DNA of 64,000 nt from positions 372,001-436,000 of the forward strand of contig JAIBBN010000003.1 of the NCBI GenBank assembly GCA_019694655.1, read 5' to 3'. Positions 26,542-34,588 of the stretch are shown here, piece by piece. The notes under the pieces are model-generated. The model saw only the letters and a program-made list of their open reading frames with translations. It did no database searches and was not told the DNA's origin. A program made the translations under genes and the position numbers. The first letter of the stretch is position 1. Each line of letters opens with the position of its first letter. The stretch comes from Leptospirales bacterium (lineage in GTDB: Bacteria; Spirochaetota; Leptospiria; Leptospirales; Leptonemataceae).

Positions 26542-27198
26542 CTAAGTTCCTGTCGCTTTGTTCAGGAAGTCATTGAGCGGTTTTAGCGTCTTGAATACGC
26601 TGGCGGCATAGGAGTTCAGATCTGATGCAAGGATTTTTGCATTCGATACGCGGTGAATGGCCACGTAGCTTTTGAACTTCAGCAGCTCGGCGGCCGGATG
26701 ATCGGCGGCAAACCCCTGTGGGATTCTCTTCAGTTGTTCGCCATCGAGGTCTCCAAAGGCCTTCTTGAAAGGCGCCGCGCGGATGATCTTTGTAAAGGCT
26801 TTAGGATCCCGGGCCACGGCTTCGCGAATCGCGCGCAGCTGATCGGCGGGAGGCATCCAGCGCCCGCCGGCTAACATTGAGCTTCCAGGTTCAAGATGTA
26901 CATAGTAGGCGGCATGCTCGGACTTGCGTCCGCCTGGGGCCAGGTAGGCGCCAAAATGTGTCTTGTACGGCTGCTTGTCGCGGGCAAAACGCACATCGCG
27001 GTAGATGCGAAAGATGCAATCAGGCGCTTCGACTTTGGCGACGGCGGGATCAAAACGCCCGATTTCCCGGATCAGCTGAATCAGAAATTTTGTGAAATCA
27101 GCCAGCGCTGCCTCATATGCTGGGCGATGAGCCTGAAACCATTCGCGCTGGTTGTTTTTCTTGAGATCTTCTAGAAATTTCAGCGTAGCCTTTTCCAT
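26542..27198 (-). CDS. DUF2461 family protein
   Basis: A 218-residue protein of the DUF2461/TIGR02453 family. Typical marks are TLKFLEDLKKNNQREWFQAHRPAYE at the N-terminus (in pieces) and FRIYRDVRFARDKQPYKTHFGAYL (~60-85), followed by YYVHLEPGSSMLAGG. The family is widespread and its biochemical role is not established. The ATG at 27198 has GGAGAGGA upstream on the minus strand; a longer reading frame begins 54 bases earlier without a better signal. Confidence 0.85.
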   Translation of the reverse strand: MEKATLKFLEDLKKNNQREWFQAHRPAYEAALADFTKFLIQLIREIGRFDPAVAKVEAPDCIFRIYRDVRFARDKQPYKTHFGAYLAPGGRKSEHAAYYVHLEPGSSMLAGGRWMPPADQLRAIREAVARDPKAFTKIIRAAPFKKAFGDLDGEQLKRIPQGFAADHPAAELLKFKSYVAIHRVSNAKILASDLNSYAASVFKTLKPLNDFLNKATGT

Positions 27199-27317
27199 GG
27201 CAGTCCTCTCCGGGACTGTTTTTCCTGGCGTCGCATCCCCGGCAAGAAGCATGCGCCTTCAGCATGCGCTCTGCCGCCGGCGTTTGCATCCTGCAGCAAT
27301 TCGCGGGCCGCGGCCGA

Positions 27318-28073
27318 CTATTGCTCTACGCAAACCAGCATGTGTATATTGGAACAGCCGCTGGTTCCCGCGCCGCCAATCAGACCCGAGCCGGTCGAAT
27401 CCCAGGTGCCGACTGTCGAACTATTGCCGCCCAGGTTTGTGGACCAGTCCAGGCAGTCGTTAGCATTGCTTGTCCAATCGGCATTCAGGCCTGTGACGAT
27501 GCCATTGGTGACTACAAGATTGGCCAGGATTTCGACCGAGTTGGTTAGCGGGAAAGTAAACACGCCGTTGGCGGTGGTTGTTCCGATAACGGTGGTCCCG
27601 TCCTTGCGGCGATATTCTTTGTTCGATTGCAATACCCAGGCGATGTGTTCGCCGGCGCCGCCGCTGCAGCTTGCTGTGGTGCAAGCGCGACGGTTGGTCC
27701 CGTCGCTGACCAGGGCCCGGTAGGTCCCGCCGCCGGAGGGTTTGTTGCCGTCTGTGGCGCAATTGTTATCAAGACCGGCAATGCCGGCGTTTTTTGTGGC
27801 GCCGCCGCCAGCGGTCGTAGCAAACATCCGGCAATAGCCGCTGCTGGAACAGGTTGCAGTTGCTGAACTGTTCTGGCTGGCCAGTAGCAGCGCTCCAACT
27901 ACAAGCGTGTCCGTCTGGCTGGAATCGCTGGTGCAGGCGAGAGCAAACTGCACCAGGAGCGCCGCTGAACCAAAGACCAGAATCCATCGTAGCGGAGTTT
28001 GCCGCTGAGTTGGCAATCGTAATTCCGGAGCGGCGCTGCTGCGCTGCACGCTCGTTGATCCTGCTGCTGTCAT
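27318..28073 (-). CDS. Putative lipoprotein of the DUF1554 family
   Basis: A 251-residue exported protein. An Arg-containing N-region and hydrophobic stretch (~29-45) end in FALAC, with Cys47 as probable lipidation site; spirochaete lipoboxes are permissive. The mature part contains many Cys, Gly, Ser and Thr residues and the DUF1554 pattern: CRMFATT, NAGIAGLDNNCATDGNKP, TYRALVSDGTNRRACT, a VFTFPLTNSV segment, then NDCLDWST, with paired Cys probably forming disulfides. I know the family mainly from Leptospira, where many copies are surface or periplasmic proteins without assigned role. The ATG at 28073 has a GAGAG site nine bases upstream; a longer start 54 bases earlier is possible. Confidence 0.8.
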   Translation of the reverse strand: MTAAGSTSVQRSSAAPELRLPTQRQTPLRWILVFGSAALLVQFALACTSDSSQTDTLVVGALLLASQNSSATATCSSSGYCRMFATTAGGGATKNAGIAGLDNNCATDGNKPSGGGTYRALVSDGTNRRACTTASCSGGAGEHIAWVLQSNKEYRRKDGTTVIGTTTANGVFTFPLTNSVEILANLVVTNGIVTGLNADWTSNANDCLDWSTNLGGNSSTVGTWDSTGSGLIGGAGTSGCSNIHMLVCVEQ

Positions 28074-28176
28074 AGTCAAAGTCTCTCTTTTGCCATAAGC
28101 CGCGCAGGCTGTGGTCATTGTAGACAACAGCGCCAGCGACGCGGCACAGACTAGCAGACGAAAGTTCTCATAAAAG

Positions 28177-28206
28177 TTTATAGTAGTTTAAGAAATTCTC
28201 GTTGAA
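28177..28206 (-). promoter_or_regulatory. Candidate sigma-70 promoter for the DUF1554 lipoprotein gene
   Basis: On the minus strand TTCAAC (28206-28201) and TATAAA (28182-28177) are separated by 18 bases, in an AT-rich patch about 100 bases before the lipoprotein start. The hexamers are approximate matches to TTGACA and TATAAT. This is by eye only. Confidence 0.3.
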
Positions 28207-28462
28207 CCCGGTCGCTACGTGTTGCGCCAGGGACCATAGGGCGTCGGTCTGCGCCTCCATTTGCATCGATAGCCACAGATTCATCAGCGAAAAAGAAAGA
28301 AAAGCTGCGAGTCGTCCCCTTGCATTTGCCGCCACAAATCCTTTTTGGAACGGGCGAAGCCGAAATCGCAGCGAGCCCTAGCTGGATCTTCAGGCGGACG
28401 CTCAGGTCTTGCTTATTGTTTAAAATAGTAAATTATATGGTTCTGTGCCGGGGCTGGCCGTG
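28207..28462. other. Intergenic stretch, no gene seen
   Basis: Between the dehydrogenase stop and the lipoprotein promoter region there is no reading frame with family features, no tRNA and no clear terminator. Local base composition is more AT-rich than the surrounding genes near 28415-28440. Confidence 0.5.
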
Positions 28463-29392
28463 TTACACAGTAATTACGACGTGGCCTTTCTTGTGGCCGC
28501 CATCGACATAACGATGCGCTTCGACAATCTGGTCTATAGGATAGCGCCGGTCGATTACGGTTCGAAGCTGGCCGTTTTCGTAGAGCTCTCGAATAAATTT
28601 CAGGTCATCCGCCTTGAGCTTCAGATTGCCCGCGGGCGAAAAGACGCTCAAATAGGCGCCGGATCTGGCCAGCGCCGCTTTGCGCTTTTTTCGCGGAATC
28701 TTGCCAACGGCGTCGTAGATCAGGTCATACTTCTCGCCGCTTTGCGCAAAGTCCTCGTGCGTGTAGTCAATGACTCTCAAGGCCCCGAGCGATTTCGCCA
28801 GCTCGATATTGGAGGCGCTGCATACAGCTGTGACCTCCGCGCCAAAATACCTGGCCAGCTGAATAGCGAAAGTCCCCACGCTGCCGGAAGCGCCATAGAT
28901 CAGCGCCTTATGCCCTTTCTGGATCTTCAGTCTTCTCAGATGTACCAGCGCGGTCAAACAGCCGTTGGCAACCGGCGCCGCTTCATCGTAGCTCAGATTC
29001 TCCGGCTTCAGGGCAATTGCGCCATTCTCGGGCAGACAGCAATACTCAGCGTAGGCGCCGAGGCGAAGCTCCGTCGAGGCAAATACTGCGTCGCCTGGCC
29101 TGAACCGCGTGACATCCTTGCCAACCGCATCGACATCTCCGGCCAGCTCCATTCCGAGGATAGCCCGACGCGGCCTGGCAAATCCGATTGCAAAACGCAT
29201 CAATAGTCGAACAAGGACATCGATCAGCGGTCCCATGCCCGGCTGCAGACGCCGGATCTTTGTATCTCCAATGTGAACGCTGGTTGCCCTGACCCGGATC
29301 AGAAGCTCATTGGCTTTTGGCATTGGCTTTTGCACATCCCGGATCTGCAAAACATCGGGCGGACCGTACTTTGTGCAAATGACTGCTTTCAT
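28463..29392 (-). CDS. MDR-family NAD(P)-dependent alcohol dehydrogenase / quinone-oxidoreductase-like
   Basis: A 309-residue medium-chain dehydrogenase/reductase. The N-terminal GroES-like part (MKAVICTKYGPPDVLQIRDV) and nucleotide-binding motif YGASGSVGTFAIQLARYFGAEVTAV (in pieces) are clear. The structural-zinc cysteine cluster is absent, and GMELAGDVDAVGKDVTRF plus the overall length resemble zinc-independent quinone reductases. The start is 10 bases after the stop of the SpoIIE receptor gene, so the two are likely co-transcribed, although no functional tie is obvious. Confidence 0.85.
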   Translation of the reverse strand: MKAVICTKYGPPDVLQIRDVQKPMPKANELLIRVRATSVHIGDTKIRRLQPGMGPLIDVLVRLLMRFAIGFARPRRAILGMELAGDVDAVGKDVTRFRPGDAVFASTELRLGAYAEYCCLPENGAIALKPENLSYDEAAPVANGCLTALVHLRRLKIQKGHKALIYGASGSVGTFAIQLARYFGAEVTAVCSASNIELAKSLGALRVIDYTHEDFAQSGEKYDLIYDAVGKIPRKKRKAALARSGAYLSVFSPAGNLKLKADDLKFIRELYENGQLRTVIDRRYPIDQIVEAHRYVDGGHKKGHVVITV

Positions 29393-29402
29393 TCCGTCCA
29401 AT

Positions 29403-31979
29403 TCAACCGCCGGCAGGCTGCTCCAGCAACTGGCGCAATTTCCCGGCTCGTCCATGATCAGGCTCTAGATCCAGAGCGCGGTGCAACAATACCGCGGCGC
29501 GATCCCTGGCGCCAAGCAGACGGTAGCAGTCAGCCAGATTAACCAGGTTGCGAGTGTTCTGCGGCTCACGCAGTCGGCATCGCTCGCCAAAATCGGCGGC
29601 CCTGCTCAGCTCGGTTGCGTTTGTTGCCGATCGCTTGAGCGCCAGGGACGTTGCGTACAGGTAGTTCACATTGGAGGGCTGCAGCTCCGCAAGTCGCTCT
29701 GTAGATTGGGCCGCCGCGCCAAAATTCCGCGCTGCAAGATGCAGTCTTGCCAGCCTGCGCAGCGAGTGCACATCCGTCGGATACAGGGCAAGCGTCTGTT
29801 GATACAGGCCGATTGCATTTTCTGCCGCGCCGGCCCGGAGCATTCGCTCGGCTTCCGCCCTCAGCTGCTGAAGCTGATCCGGCAAGGGCGCATTCCGTTC
29901 TTCCATTTCATTCTCAAGGTAGGCGATACGCAGCAGCGAGAGATCGTCGGTGAGCTCCCCGGATCCGCGCAAGGCCTTCTCGATGGCCGGCAGTTTTGCT
30001 TGCGATTGCTCTACCAGACGCAGAAACTGAGATTCGTCCTCGTTGATCATGCGTCGGCCCCTGGCATCGACGCCCACAACAATATCGTCCCGACCGTCAG
30101 AGCCGGCGATCAGTACATCGCCTGGCTGCAATTGAAAGGTCTTCACATTCAATCCGGTTTCCATCGCTGTAATGCCGAACTTACGCAGCAGCAGCAGTTC
30201 ATCTTCAATGAAGCTGGCCCGGCCATTGCGATAGAGTGTCAGCCAGGGATGCTCGGCATTGACAAAGTAGACGAAGCCGGTGGCGTCATCGACCAGTCCG
30301 ATAATGGCCGAGACCATCATGTAGCCATCGAAGGAAACGAAAACCCGTTGCAGTTCGCTGAAGCAATCGCGCAGCCATTGTTCGGGAAATCTGTCCTGGG
30401 CGGCGGCTACTACCTCCGTGCGCGTCAGTACTGCCTTGAAGACGGTTCCCAGAACCAGCGCTCCGCCGGCGCCCTGGATCGATTTGCCCATGGCGTCGGC
30501 GTTCAGAAAGACAGTGTACAGACGACCGCGCAACCGGATTGATTGAGCTACGCAAAGGTCGCCGCCGATTTCCGAACGCCATTGTCTGAACTGAAAGGTC
30601 TTCTTCTGACGAACCAGAATCTCGGTGGCGACTGTTTGCGATTGTGTTCGATTCCCGCCCAGCGGACCAATCAACAGGGAGGTAAGAAAATAGTCGCCGT
30701 CTTGCTGTACTTTGAGCGCCTGCACTTCTTCCAGGCTCTTCTGCAATTGCTCAGTTCGCTCACGGACTCGCCCTTCGAGATTGCGATTCAGGTCTTCCGC
30801 TTCGCGGTGGACGCGCATGAAGCGCGTGGCCAGGACAGCAGCGATGGCAACCACCACAAACATAAAGGCAAAGCCGCCAGTGTGCGGCGTACCAATCAAT
30901 CCCTGGGCCACCGCGATATCATTGAGTACGCTTGCCACCAGCAGGACAAAGCTCAGAAGCATATAAAGCGCATCGCGATTGCCGCGCAGTGCGTGGCGAA
31001 GAATCAGGTAGATGAAGTAGCTGACTACCGGCAGCGCCAGCACATGCCAGACGGAGAGAACCCGCGAGGCCCATTGAAAGCTGGGCGCGGCAGCTGTGAG
31101 CGCTGCCAGTACGCCGCAGGCGTACAGGTAGGCGCGGGCCAGGCGACCGTCGCGCTTCTCAAAGAAATTAGTAAGAAACAGCAGCAGCGTTGGTCCCAGC
31201 GGATAGACGCAGATCAGTTCCAGCTTCCAGCGCCAGAGAACCTCGGCGCCGTAGAGCAGATCGCGTGAAAAGTTGCGATGAAACCAGTAGGCGGACAGGA
31301 AGAAACAGAAAAATCCGAAATAGAGATTGTGTCGCTCCTGTCTTCGCACGGCGAACAGAAGCAGGTGGTAAAGTCCAACCGCCATGTAGACGGCAATGAA
31401 CATGAAGGCAAGGATCTCGTGTTTATACAGACGGGCCGAAACCTCCGCAGCAGGTCCAAGGAACATAGTCGTCTCTGAGGAGAGCGGGAAGGCGCCGTTG
31501 CCGTAGATTACGACAAAGAGTTCATTGGGGCCATCACGACGGGCAAGGCCAGCGGGGATGTCCAGGATTCGGTGGCGCAAATAGCCGGGTTCATAAGGCT
31601 GCTCGCTGCCAATTTGCGCAAAGCGTTGGCCATTCCAGTAAAAGGTCGAAACGTCGCCAAGCCAGCCGGGGTCCAGCGCCAGGGCCTGCCCCTGCAGGGC
31701 TAAATTGACAATATGTTGCGGGATGGCAGTGCGCAGGGTAATGCTGCCCTCTGGAATATTGTCTTCTTTTGAAAACAGTCGCGGATAGTTGAATGGTATC
31801 CAGCTTTCCTGTCCCTGGTTGAGCAACCAGTCGGTCTGAAAGCCGCGCCGATAACTCCAGCCAGAATTCATTGAAACGACAGAAACATCCGGTTGACAGG
31901 CCGTAACGCAAACTATGGCCATCAGCGCAAGGCCGAATAATGGAAGCGTGGGACGGAGGCGATGCCAGGAGCGCGGCAT
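29403..31979 (-). CDS. Lipoprotein-type 7TMR-DISM receptor fused to SpoIIE-like phosphatase and TPR repeats
   Basis: An 858-residue signalling protein. The N-terminal hydrophobic segment ends in VTAC (Cys28), a possible lipoprotein signal. Residues ~30-185 are a DISM-type extracytoplasmic domain, then seven hydrophobic helices (~190-395), a coiled coil (LNRNLEGRVRERTEQLQKSLEEV), a SpoIIE/PP2C-like domain (~440-690) and tetratricopeptide repeats (~700-850, e.g. NAIGLYQQTLALYPTDVHSLRRLARL in pieces). In the phosphatase, GGDLCVA and VLIAGSDGRDD fit the metal-binding motifs GGDxxD and SDG, but the second Asp of the first motif is replaced (GGDLCV) and the GDVxGHG motif reads NADAMGKS, so activity may be altered. 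A GTG at 31994 is an alternative start. Confidence 0.87.
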   Translation of the reverse strand: MPRSWHRLRPTLPLFGLALMAIVCVTACQPDVSVVSMNSGWSYRRGFQTDWLLNQGQESWIPFNYPRLFSKEDNIPEGSITLRTAIPQHIVNLALQGQALALDPGWLGDVSTFYWNGQRFAQIGSEQPYEPGYLRHRILDIPAGLARRDGPNELFVVIYGNGAFPLSSETTMFLGPAAEVSARLYKHEILAFMFIAVYMAVGLYHLLLFAVRRQERHNLYFGFFCFFLSAYWFHRNFSRDLLYGAEVLWRWKLELICVYPLGPTLLLFLTNFFEKRDGRLARAYLYACGVLAALTAAAPSFQWASRVLSVWHVLALPVVSYFIYLILRHALRGNRDALYMLLSFVLLVASVLNDIAVAQGLIGTPHTGGFAFMFVVVAIAAVLATRFMRVHREAEDLNRNLEGRVRERTEQLQKSLEEVQALKVQQDGDYFLTSLLIGPLGGNRTQSQTVATEILVRQKKTFQFRQWRSEIGGDLCVAQSIRLRGRLYTVFLNADAMGKSIQGAGGALVLGTVFKAVLTRTEVVAAAQDRFPEQWLRDCFSELQRVFVSFDGYMMVSAIIGLVDDATGFVYFVNAEHPWLTLYRNGRASFIEDELLLLRKFGITAMETGLNVKTFQLQPGDVLIAGSDGRDDIVVGVDARGRRMINEDESQFLRLVEQSQAKLPAIEKALRGSGELTDDLSLLRIAYLENEMEERNAPLPDQLQQLRAEAERMLRAGAAENAIGLYQQTLALYPTDVHSLRRLARLHLAARNFGAAAQSTERLAELQPSNVNYLYATSLALKRSATNATELSRAADFGERCRLREPQNTRNLVNLADCYRLLGARDRAAVLLHRALDLEPDHGRAGKLRQLLEQPAGG

Positions 31980-32312
31980 CGGGCCACGATGCACCTGATT
32001 GTATCAGCAGTCGAACGAAAACCAGGATCAGACGGAAGTCGACGCTGTCTGAGTCTGCAATCTACTTCCAGAGAAAAGCAAACGGACTGCCAGCGGACCG
32101 AGCTTCCGGCAATCCAATGGCGCCGCGTTGCTTTTCGCCTGCAAAAGCGCTCGCAACAGCCTGACTCGGTAGAAGCCTGGCGCCGAGGATTGGGTTTTCC
32201 GTACGCTGCAACATCTGCTTGAGTTTGCACTACAGCGATGCGCTGCCGGAGCTATCGGTTACGTGGCGGCGCAATGGAACTAAATCAGCACGTCGAGGCT
32301 GAACCTGCATGA
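31980..32312. other. Intergenic stretch, no intact gene
   Basis: No convincing intact gene. The plus strand around 32170-32280 has a short frame that looks weakly protein-like (ending ...IGYVAAQWN at a TAA) and may belong with the remnant that follows. It also contains the region upstream of the 7TMR-DISM gene, where no clear promoter was recognised. Confidence 0.4.
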
Positions 32313-32441
32313 TCGTTCGGCCGTGCGCTCGCGTCGATCTTCTACGAGAACCAGACGCTGCCGCCGGGAAAATATGAACTGGAAGTGGTCGCCACATTGT
32401 GCAAACAGGGAGCTCTTTACAAAGAGCTGATCCTGCGCTAG
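32313..32441 (+). pseudogene. Probable 3' remnant of a degraded gene
   Basis: A 42-codon open stretch with no start, directly after an in-frame TGA. Its translation includes FYENQTLPPGKYELEVVA and closes with GALYKELILR before TAG; it has the hydropathy and Pro-Gly turn pattern of a real beta-rich domain, not of random GC-rich sequence. The likeliest reading is the last exon-like piece of a gene destroyed by frameshift or deletion. Family unknown. Confidence 0.35.
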
Positions 32442-32475
32442 TCAAGCGTCGCCCAGGGAGAGTGCTGATTGACTT

Positions 32476-33099
32476 TCAGGGACAGGTTGACGCTGCCAGC
32501 AGTTCCGGCGCAGCGTTATCCGCAGTTTGAGCGATGAATGCCAATTTGGGAGCATTCATGCTTACCGCAAGTGTATAAAGGCCGCCTGAACCTGCGCTTA
32601 GTCCCCAGTCGCGGCCAATGGCGATGCGATAGAGGCCGGCTCCCGTCGCCCCGGAGATGGATACGCTATCGCCCACGTCCTGGCCGAAGCATCTATGATC
32701 AGCCAGGCCGGAATTGATCAAATTCGTAGCGTTCAAGGTTGATCCAGGTCCAAAAACAGCCATTCGAAGCACTGAAGTCCCTGTAATGTTTGATACAGAT
32801 ATTGTAATCGAGTCGGCCGCTACCGCACTCGAAATTCGAAAGTCATATACATCCTGACAATTATTGGTCAGGGGGCTGCAGTCCCAGTCCCCGTTGATCG
32901 TAATCGGTCCAGTCGAGAAAACAATGACCCCGAAACCGCTATACGGAAGCACAGCGAGAACGCTGCATTCGATATCGCCAGTCGCACAGGAATCTGGCGG
33001 CGTTGTGCACCGGTTGACCAGCAATATTCCAAAGAGCAATGGTACAAATCGTGAGGCGACGACCATGGGATGCCAAAACCTCCGAGCGGCAACAATCAT
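32476..33099 (-). CDS. Exported protein, putative lipoprotein, unknown function
   Basis: A 207-residue protein with a basic N-region, a hydrophobic core (~13-28) and LLVNRC, giving Cys31 as a possible lipid anchor; Arg at -1 is unusual, so plain secretion is an alternative. The mature part is beta-rich and Cys-containing (DSCATGDIECS, WDCSPLTNNCQDVYDF, DHRCFGQDVGDSVSI) and resembles pre-peptidase-like or jelly-roll domains in pattern. No family recognised. The ATG at 33099 has GGAG five bases upstream. Confidence 0.65.
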   Translation of the reverse strand: MIVAARRFWHPMVVASRFVPLLFGILLVNRCTTPPDSCATGDIECSVLAVLPYSGFGVIVFSTGPITINGDWDCSPLTNNCQDVYDFRISSAVAADSITISVSNITGTSVLRMAVFGPGSTLNATNLINSGLADHRCFGQDVGDSVSISGATGAGLYRIAIGRDWGLSAGSGGLYTLAVSMNAPKLAFIAQTADNAAPELLAASTCP

Positions 33100-33526
33100 A
33101 CGTTCTCCAGGGGTGCTCCTCCCATCCTTGGGAGCATTCCATCAAGTGGCCAGAAGAATACGCCGCCCCGTTGAAGAATAATTGATTCGATACTACAAAT
33201 ATCTACGGGGCGCATTCCCAGTGTGACGGGCTGCTTTAGGTGCGCTTTTGAGAGAATTAGCACGAATTGCAATTGGAATCATGTGGCAGGAGAAAGGTAT
33301 GCTGTGAGCGAGTTTCCGTACTGCAGAGGATTGGCACAGAATGGCGGCCTGGCTGAATCCGTGGCGGGGAAAAGGTCAGGCAATAGTAGTAAAAGAGTCC
33401 AAAGTATTGGTTTTGCCGTGTTCTGCGCCGCGCAAGGCGGCGGCCGGCGGCCGCAAAAGCGAAGTGCCCATTGCGTACAGCGCGTACACCCTCTCTCTAT
33501 TTGCCCGGCGCTGGGACCTTGCGCGG
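33100..33526. other. Intergenic stretch without supported gene
   Basis: Short frames exist on the plus strand (for instance from ATG 33341) but none has a family pattern or a strong ribosome-binding site. A GCGGCC-GGC-GGCCGC hairpin occurs near 33440-33455. This segment leads into the hairpin-rich block that follows. Confidence 0.5.
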
Positions 33527-33857
33527 GAGCATGTGTTGCTCGCGCGCGACACGGAGGTTGCGCGAGTTCATGCGCTCAGACAGGGATGGATGTGCGCATG
33601 AACCAACACATGCTCACACCCTTTCGGACACTCAAGGCTTGCTGCGCAAGCGCGGGGAAACTCCCGTCGCTTGGCTCCGGGAGTTGGGAGGGATTACTCC
33701 GGCAGCTCCGCTGCCGTCGTGACTCGAAAGGAAGAAGGTAGGTGCGCTTCGCGCACGACGAGATCGAACCCGTCGAGGGTTCTCACCCTCCCTCCTGCCG
33801 TGCACATTTCAAGCATTGTGCATCGTGCTTCAGACGCGCGGGGGGTGTGCGGCACAC
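33527..33857. ncRNA. Hairpin-dense block, candidate structured RNA or palindrome cluster
   Basis: An uninterrupted series of perfect inverted repeats. The first three form a three-way junction with almost no unpaired bases: P1 33527-33538/33604-33615 (12 bp), P2 33539-33545/33560-33566 (7 bp), P3 33567-33575/33594-33602 (9 bp). Then come 33637-33641/33647-33651, 33659-33666/33678-33685 (8 bp), 33700-33706/33710-33716 (7 bp, 3-base loop), 33742-33747/33751-33756, 33756-33760/33771-33775, 33775-33780/33785-33790, 33801-33806/33817-33822 and 33845-33849/33853-33857. I compared it by eye with tmRNA, RNase P RNA and SRP RNA and saw no match. Strand is unknown; on the minus strand it would lie directly downstream of tRNA-Ser. 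Confidence 0.4.
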
Positions 33858-33862
33858 GCTTT

Positions 33863-33949
33863 CGGAGAGGGAGGGATTCGAACCCTCGAACACCTGACGG
33901 CGTTAACGGTTTTCGAGACCGCCCCGTTCAACCACTCCGGCACCTCTCC
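33863..33949 (-). tRNA. tRNA-Ser (anticodon CGA)
   Basis: On the minus strand the 87-base sequence begins GGAGAGG and ends CCTCTCC plus discriminator G, giving a perfect 7-bp acceptor stem. The anticodon stem-loop is GCGGT-CTCGAAA-ACCGT, so the anticodon is CGA, reading UCG serine codons. A long variable arm and a T arm with GTTCGAATC fit a class II serine tRNA. CCA is not encoded. Confidence 0.95.
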
Positions 33950-34036
33950 AGCACAGCCCCGGGGCGGAGTCGCCCGACGCGGCGCGGCCATGCTTGAGCG
34001 GCGAGCGTCGTAGCAAAGAAAAAAACAGGCGCAGCC

Positions 34037-34582
34037 CTACTGGTCCGGCGGCGGGCGTCGTTGAAAGACAAAGAGTTCCGCTGTCTCGCTGAGCGCGCGC
34101 CGTTCTTGCAAAAGCCAGTCGCCGGCCGCCAGCAGACTCAGGGCGTGAAAACGCACATCGCCCGGCGGCAGATCCTTGACCAGAGTTATGTGACAGCGTT
34201 CGATCAATGGCCAGAAGGCCTGGTAGATAGCCGCGCCGCCCACAGCAAAAAGGCGCGCTCCTTGCGGCGCCAGCTGCAGCGCCGCCAGCGGCGAGTCAGC
34301 CAGCAAGACGCCCTCCGGCAGGCTGAGCGGGCTTGTGGAGATGACAAGCGTCGTGCGACCGGGCAGGGCGCGCTGGATCGACTGCCAGGTGCGTCGGCCC
34401 ATCAATAGACAGCCGCCCATGGTGGTAGTTTTGAAATTCTGTAGATCTGCCGGTTCGCGCCACGGGATCAGTCCGCCGTCGCCGATGACGCCATTCAGGG
34501 AGTGCGCCACAACCAGTTCCAGGCTTTGCTGACGTTTGACAAGCGTGCGCCGCAGCAGGTCTTCCTCCTCTGGCGACAGCAT
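34037..34582 (-). CDS. folA: Dihydrofolate reductase
   Basis: A 181-residue DHFR: LELVVAHSLNGVIGDGGLIPW (in pieces) supplies the folate and NADPH site, followed by DLQNFKTTTMGGCLLMGRRTWQSI and later FAVGGAAIYQAFWPLIERCHITLV. It reduces dihydrofolate to tetrahydrofolate, regenerating the cofactor oxidised by thymidylate synthase, whose gene ends 6 bases upstream in the same operon. About 18 residues precede the usual family start, so a downstream start is possible, but no better start codon with a ribosome-binding site is evident. Confidence 0.93.
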   Translation of the reverse strand: MLSPEEEDLLRRTLVKRQQSLELVVAHSLNGVIGDGGLIPWREPADLQNFKTTTMGGCLLMGRRTWQSIQRALPGRTTLVISTSPLSLPEGVLLADSPLAALQLAPQGARLFAVGGAAIYQAFWPLIERCHITLVKDLPPGDVRFHALSLLAAGDWLLQERRALSETAELFVFQRRPPPDQ

Positions 34583-34588
34583 GATCTC

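Noticed and set aside
33223..33741. Long plus-strand frame (172 codons) and an overlapping 86-codon frame from ATG 33341
   Set aside because: No domain pattern or good ribosome-binding site, and it runs through the palindromic region, whose base pairing explains the sequence better.
33742..33790. Possible second tRNA from a GGGTTCGATC-like T-loop on the minus strand
   Set aside because: Stem pairing does not fit a T arm (three mismatches) and no acceptor or anticodon arm could be drawn.
33671..33997. Plus-strand ORF containing GRDSNPRTPDGVNGFRDRPVQPL
   Set aside because: A second frame across the same tRNA-Ser and the hairpin block; no protein family evidence.
33816..34013. Plus-strand ORF containing GEGGIRTLEHLTALTVFETAPFNHS
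   Set aside because: It is the antisense translation of the tRNA-Ser gene, a common spurious annotation.
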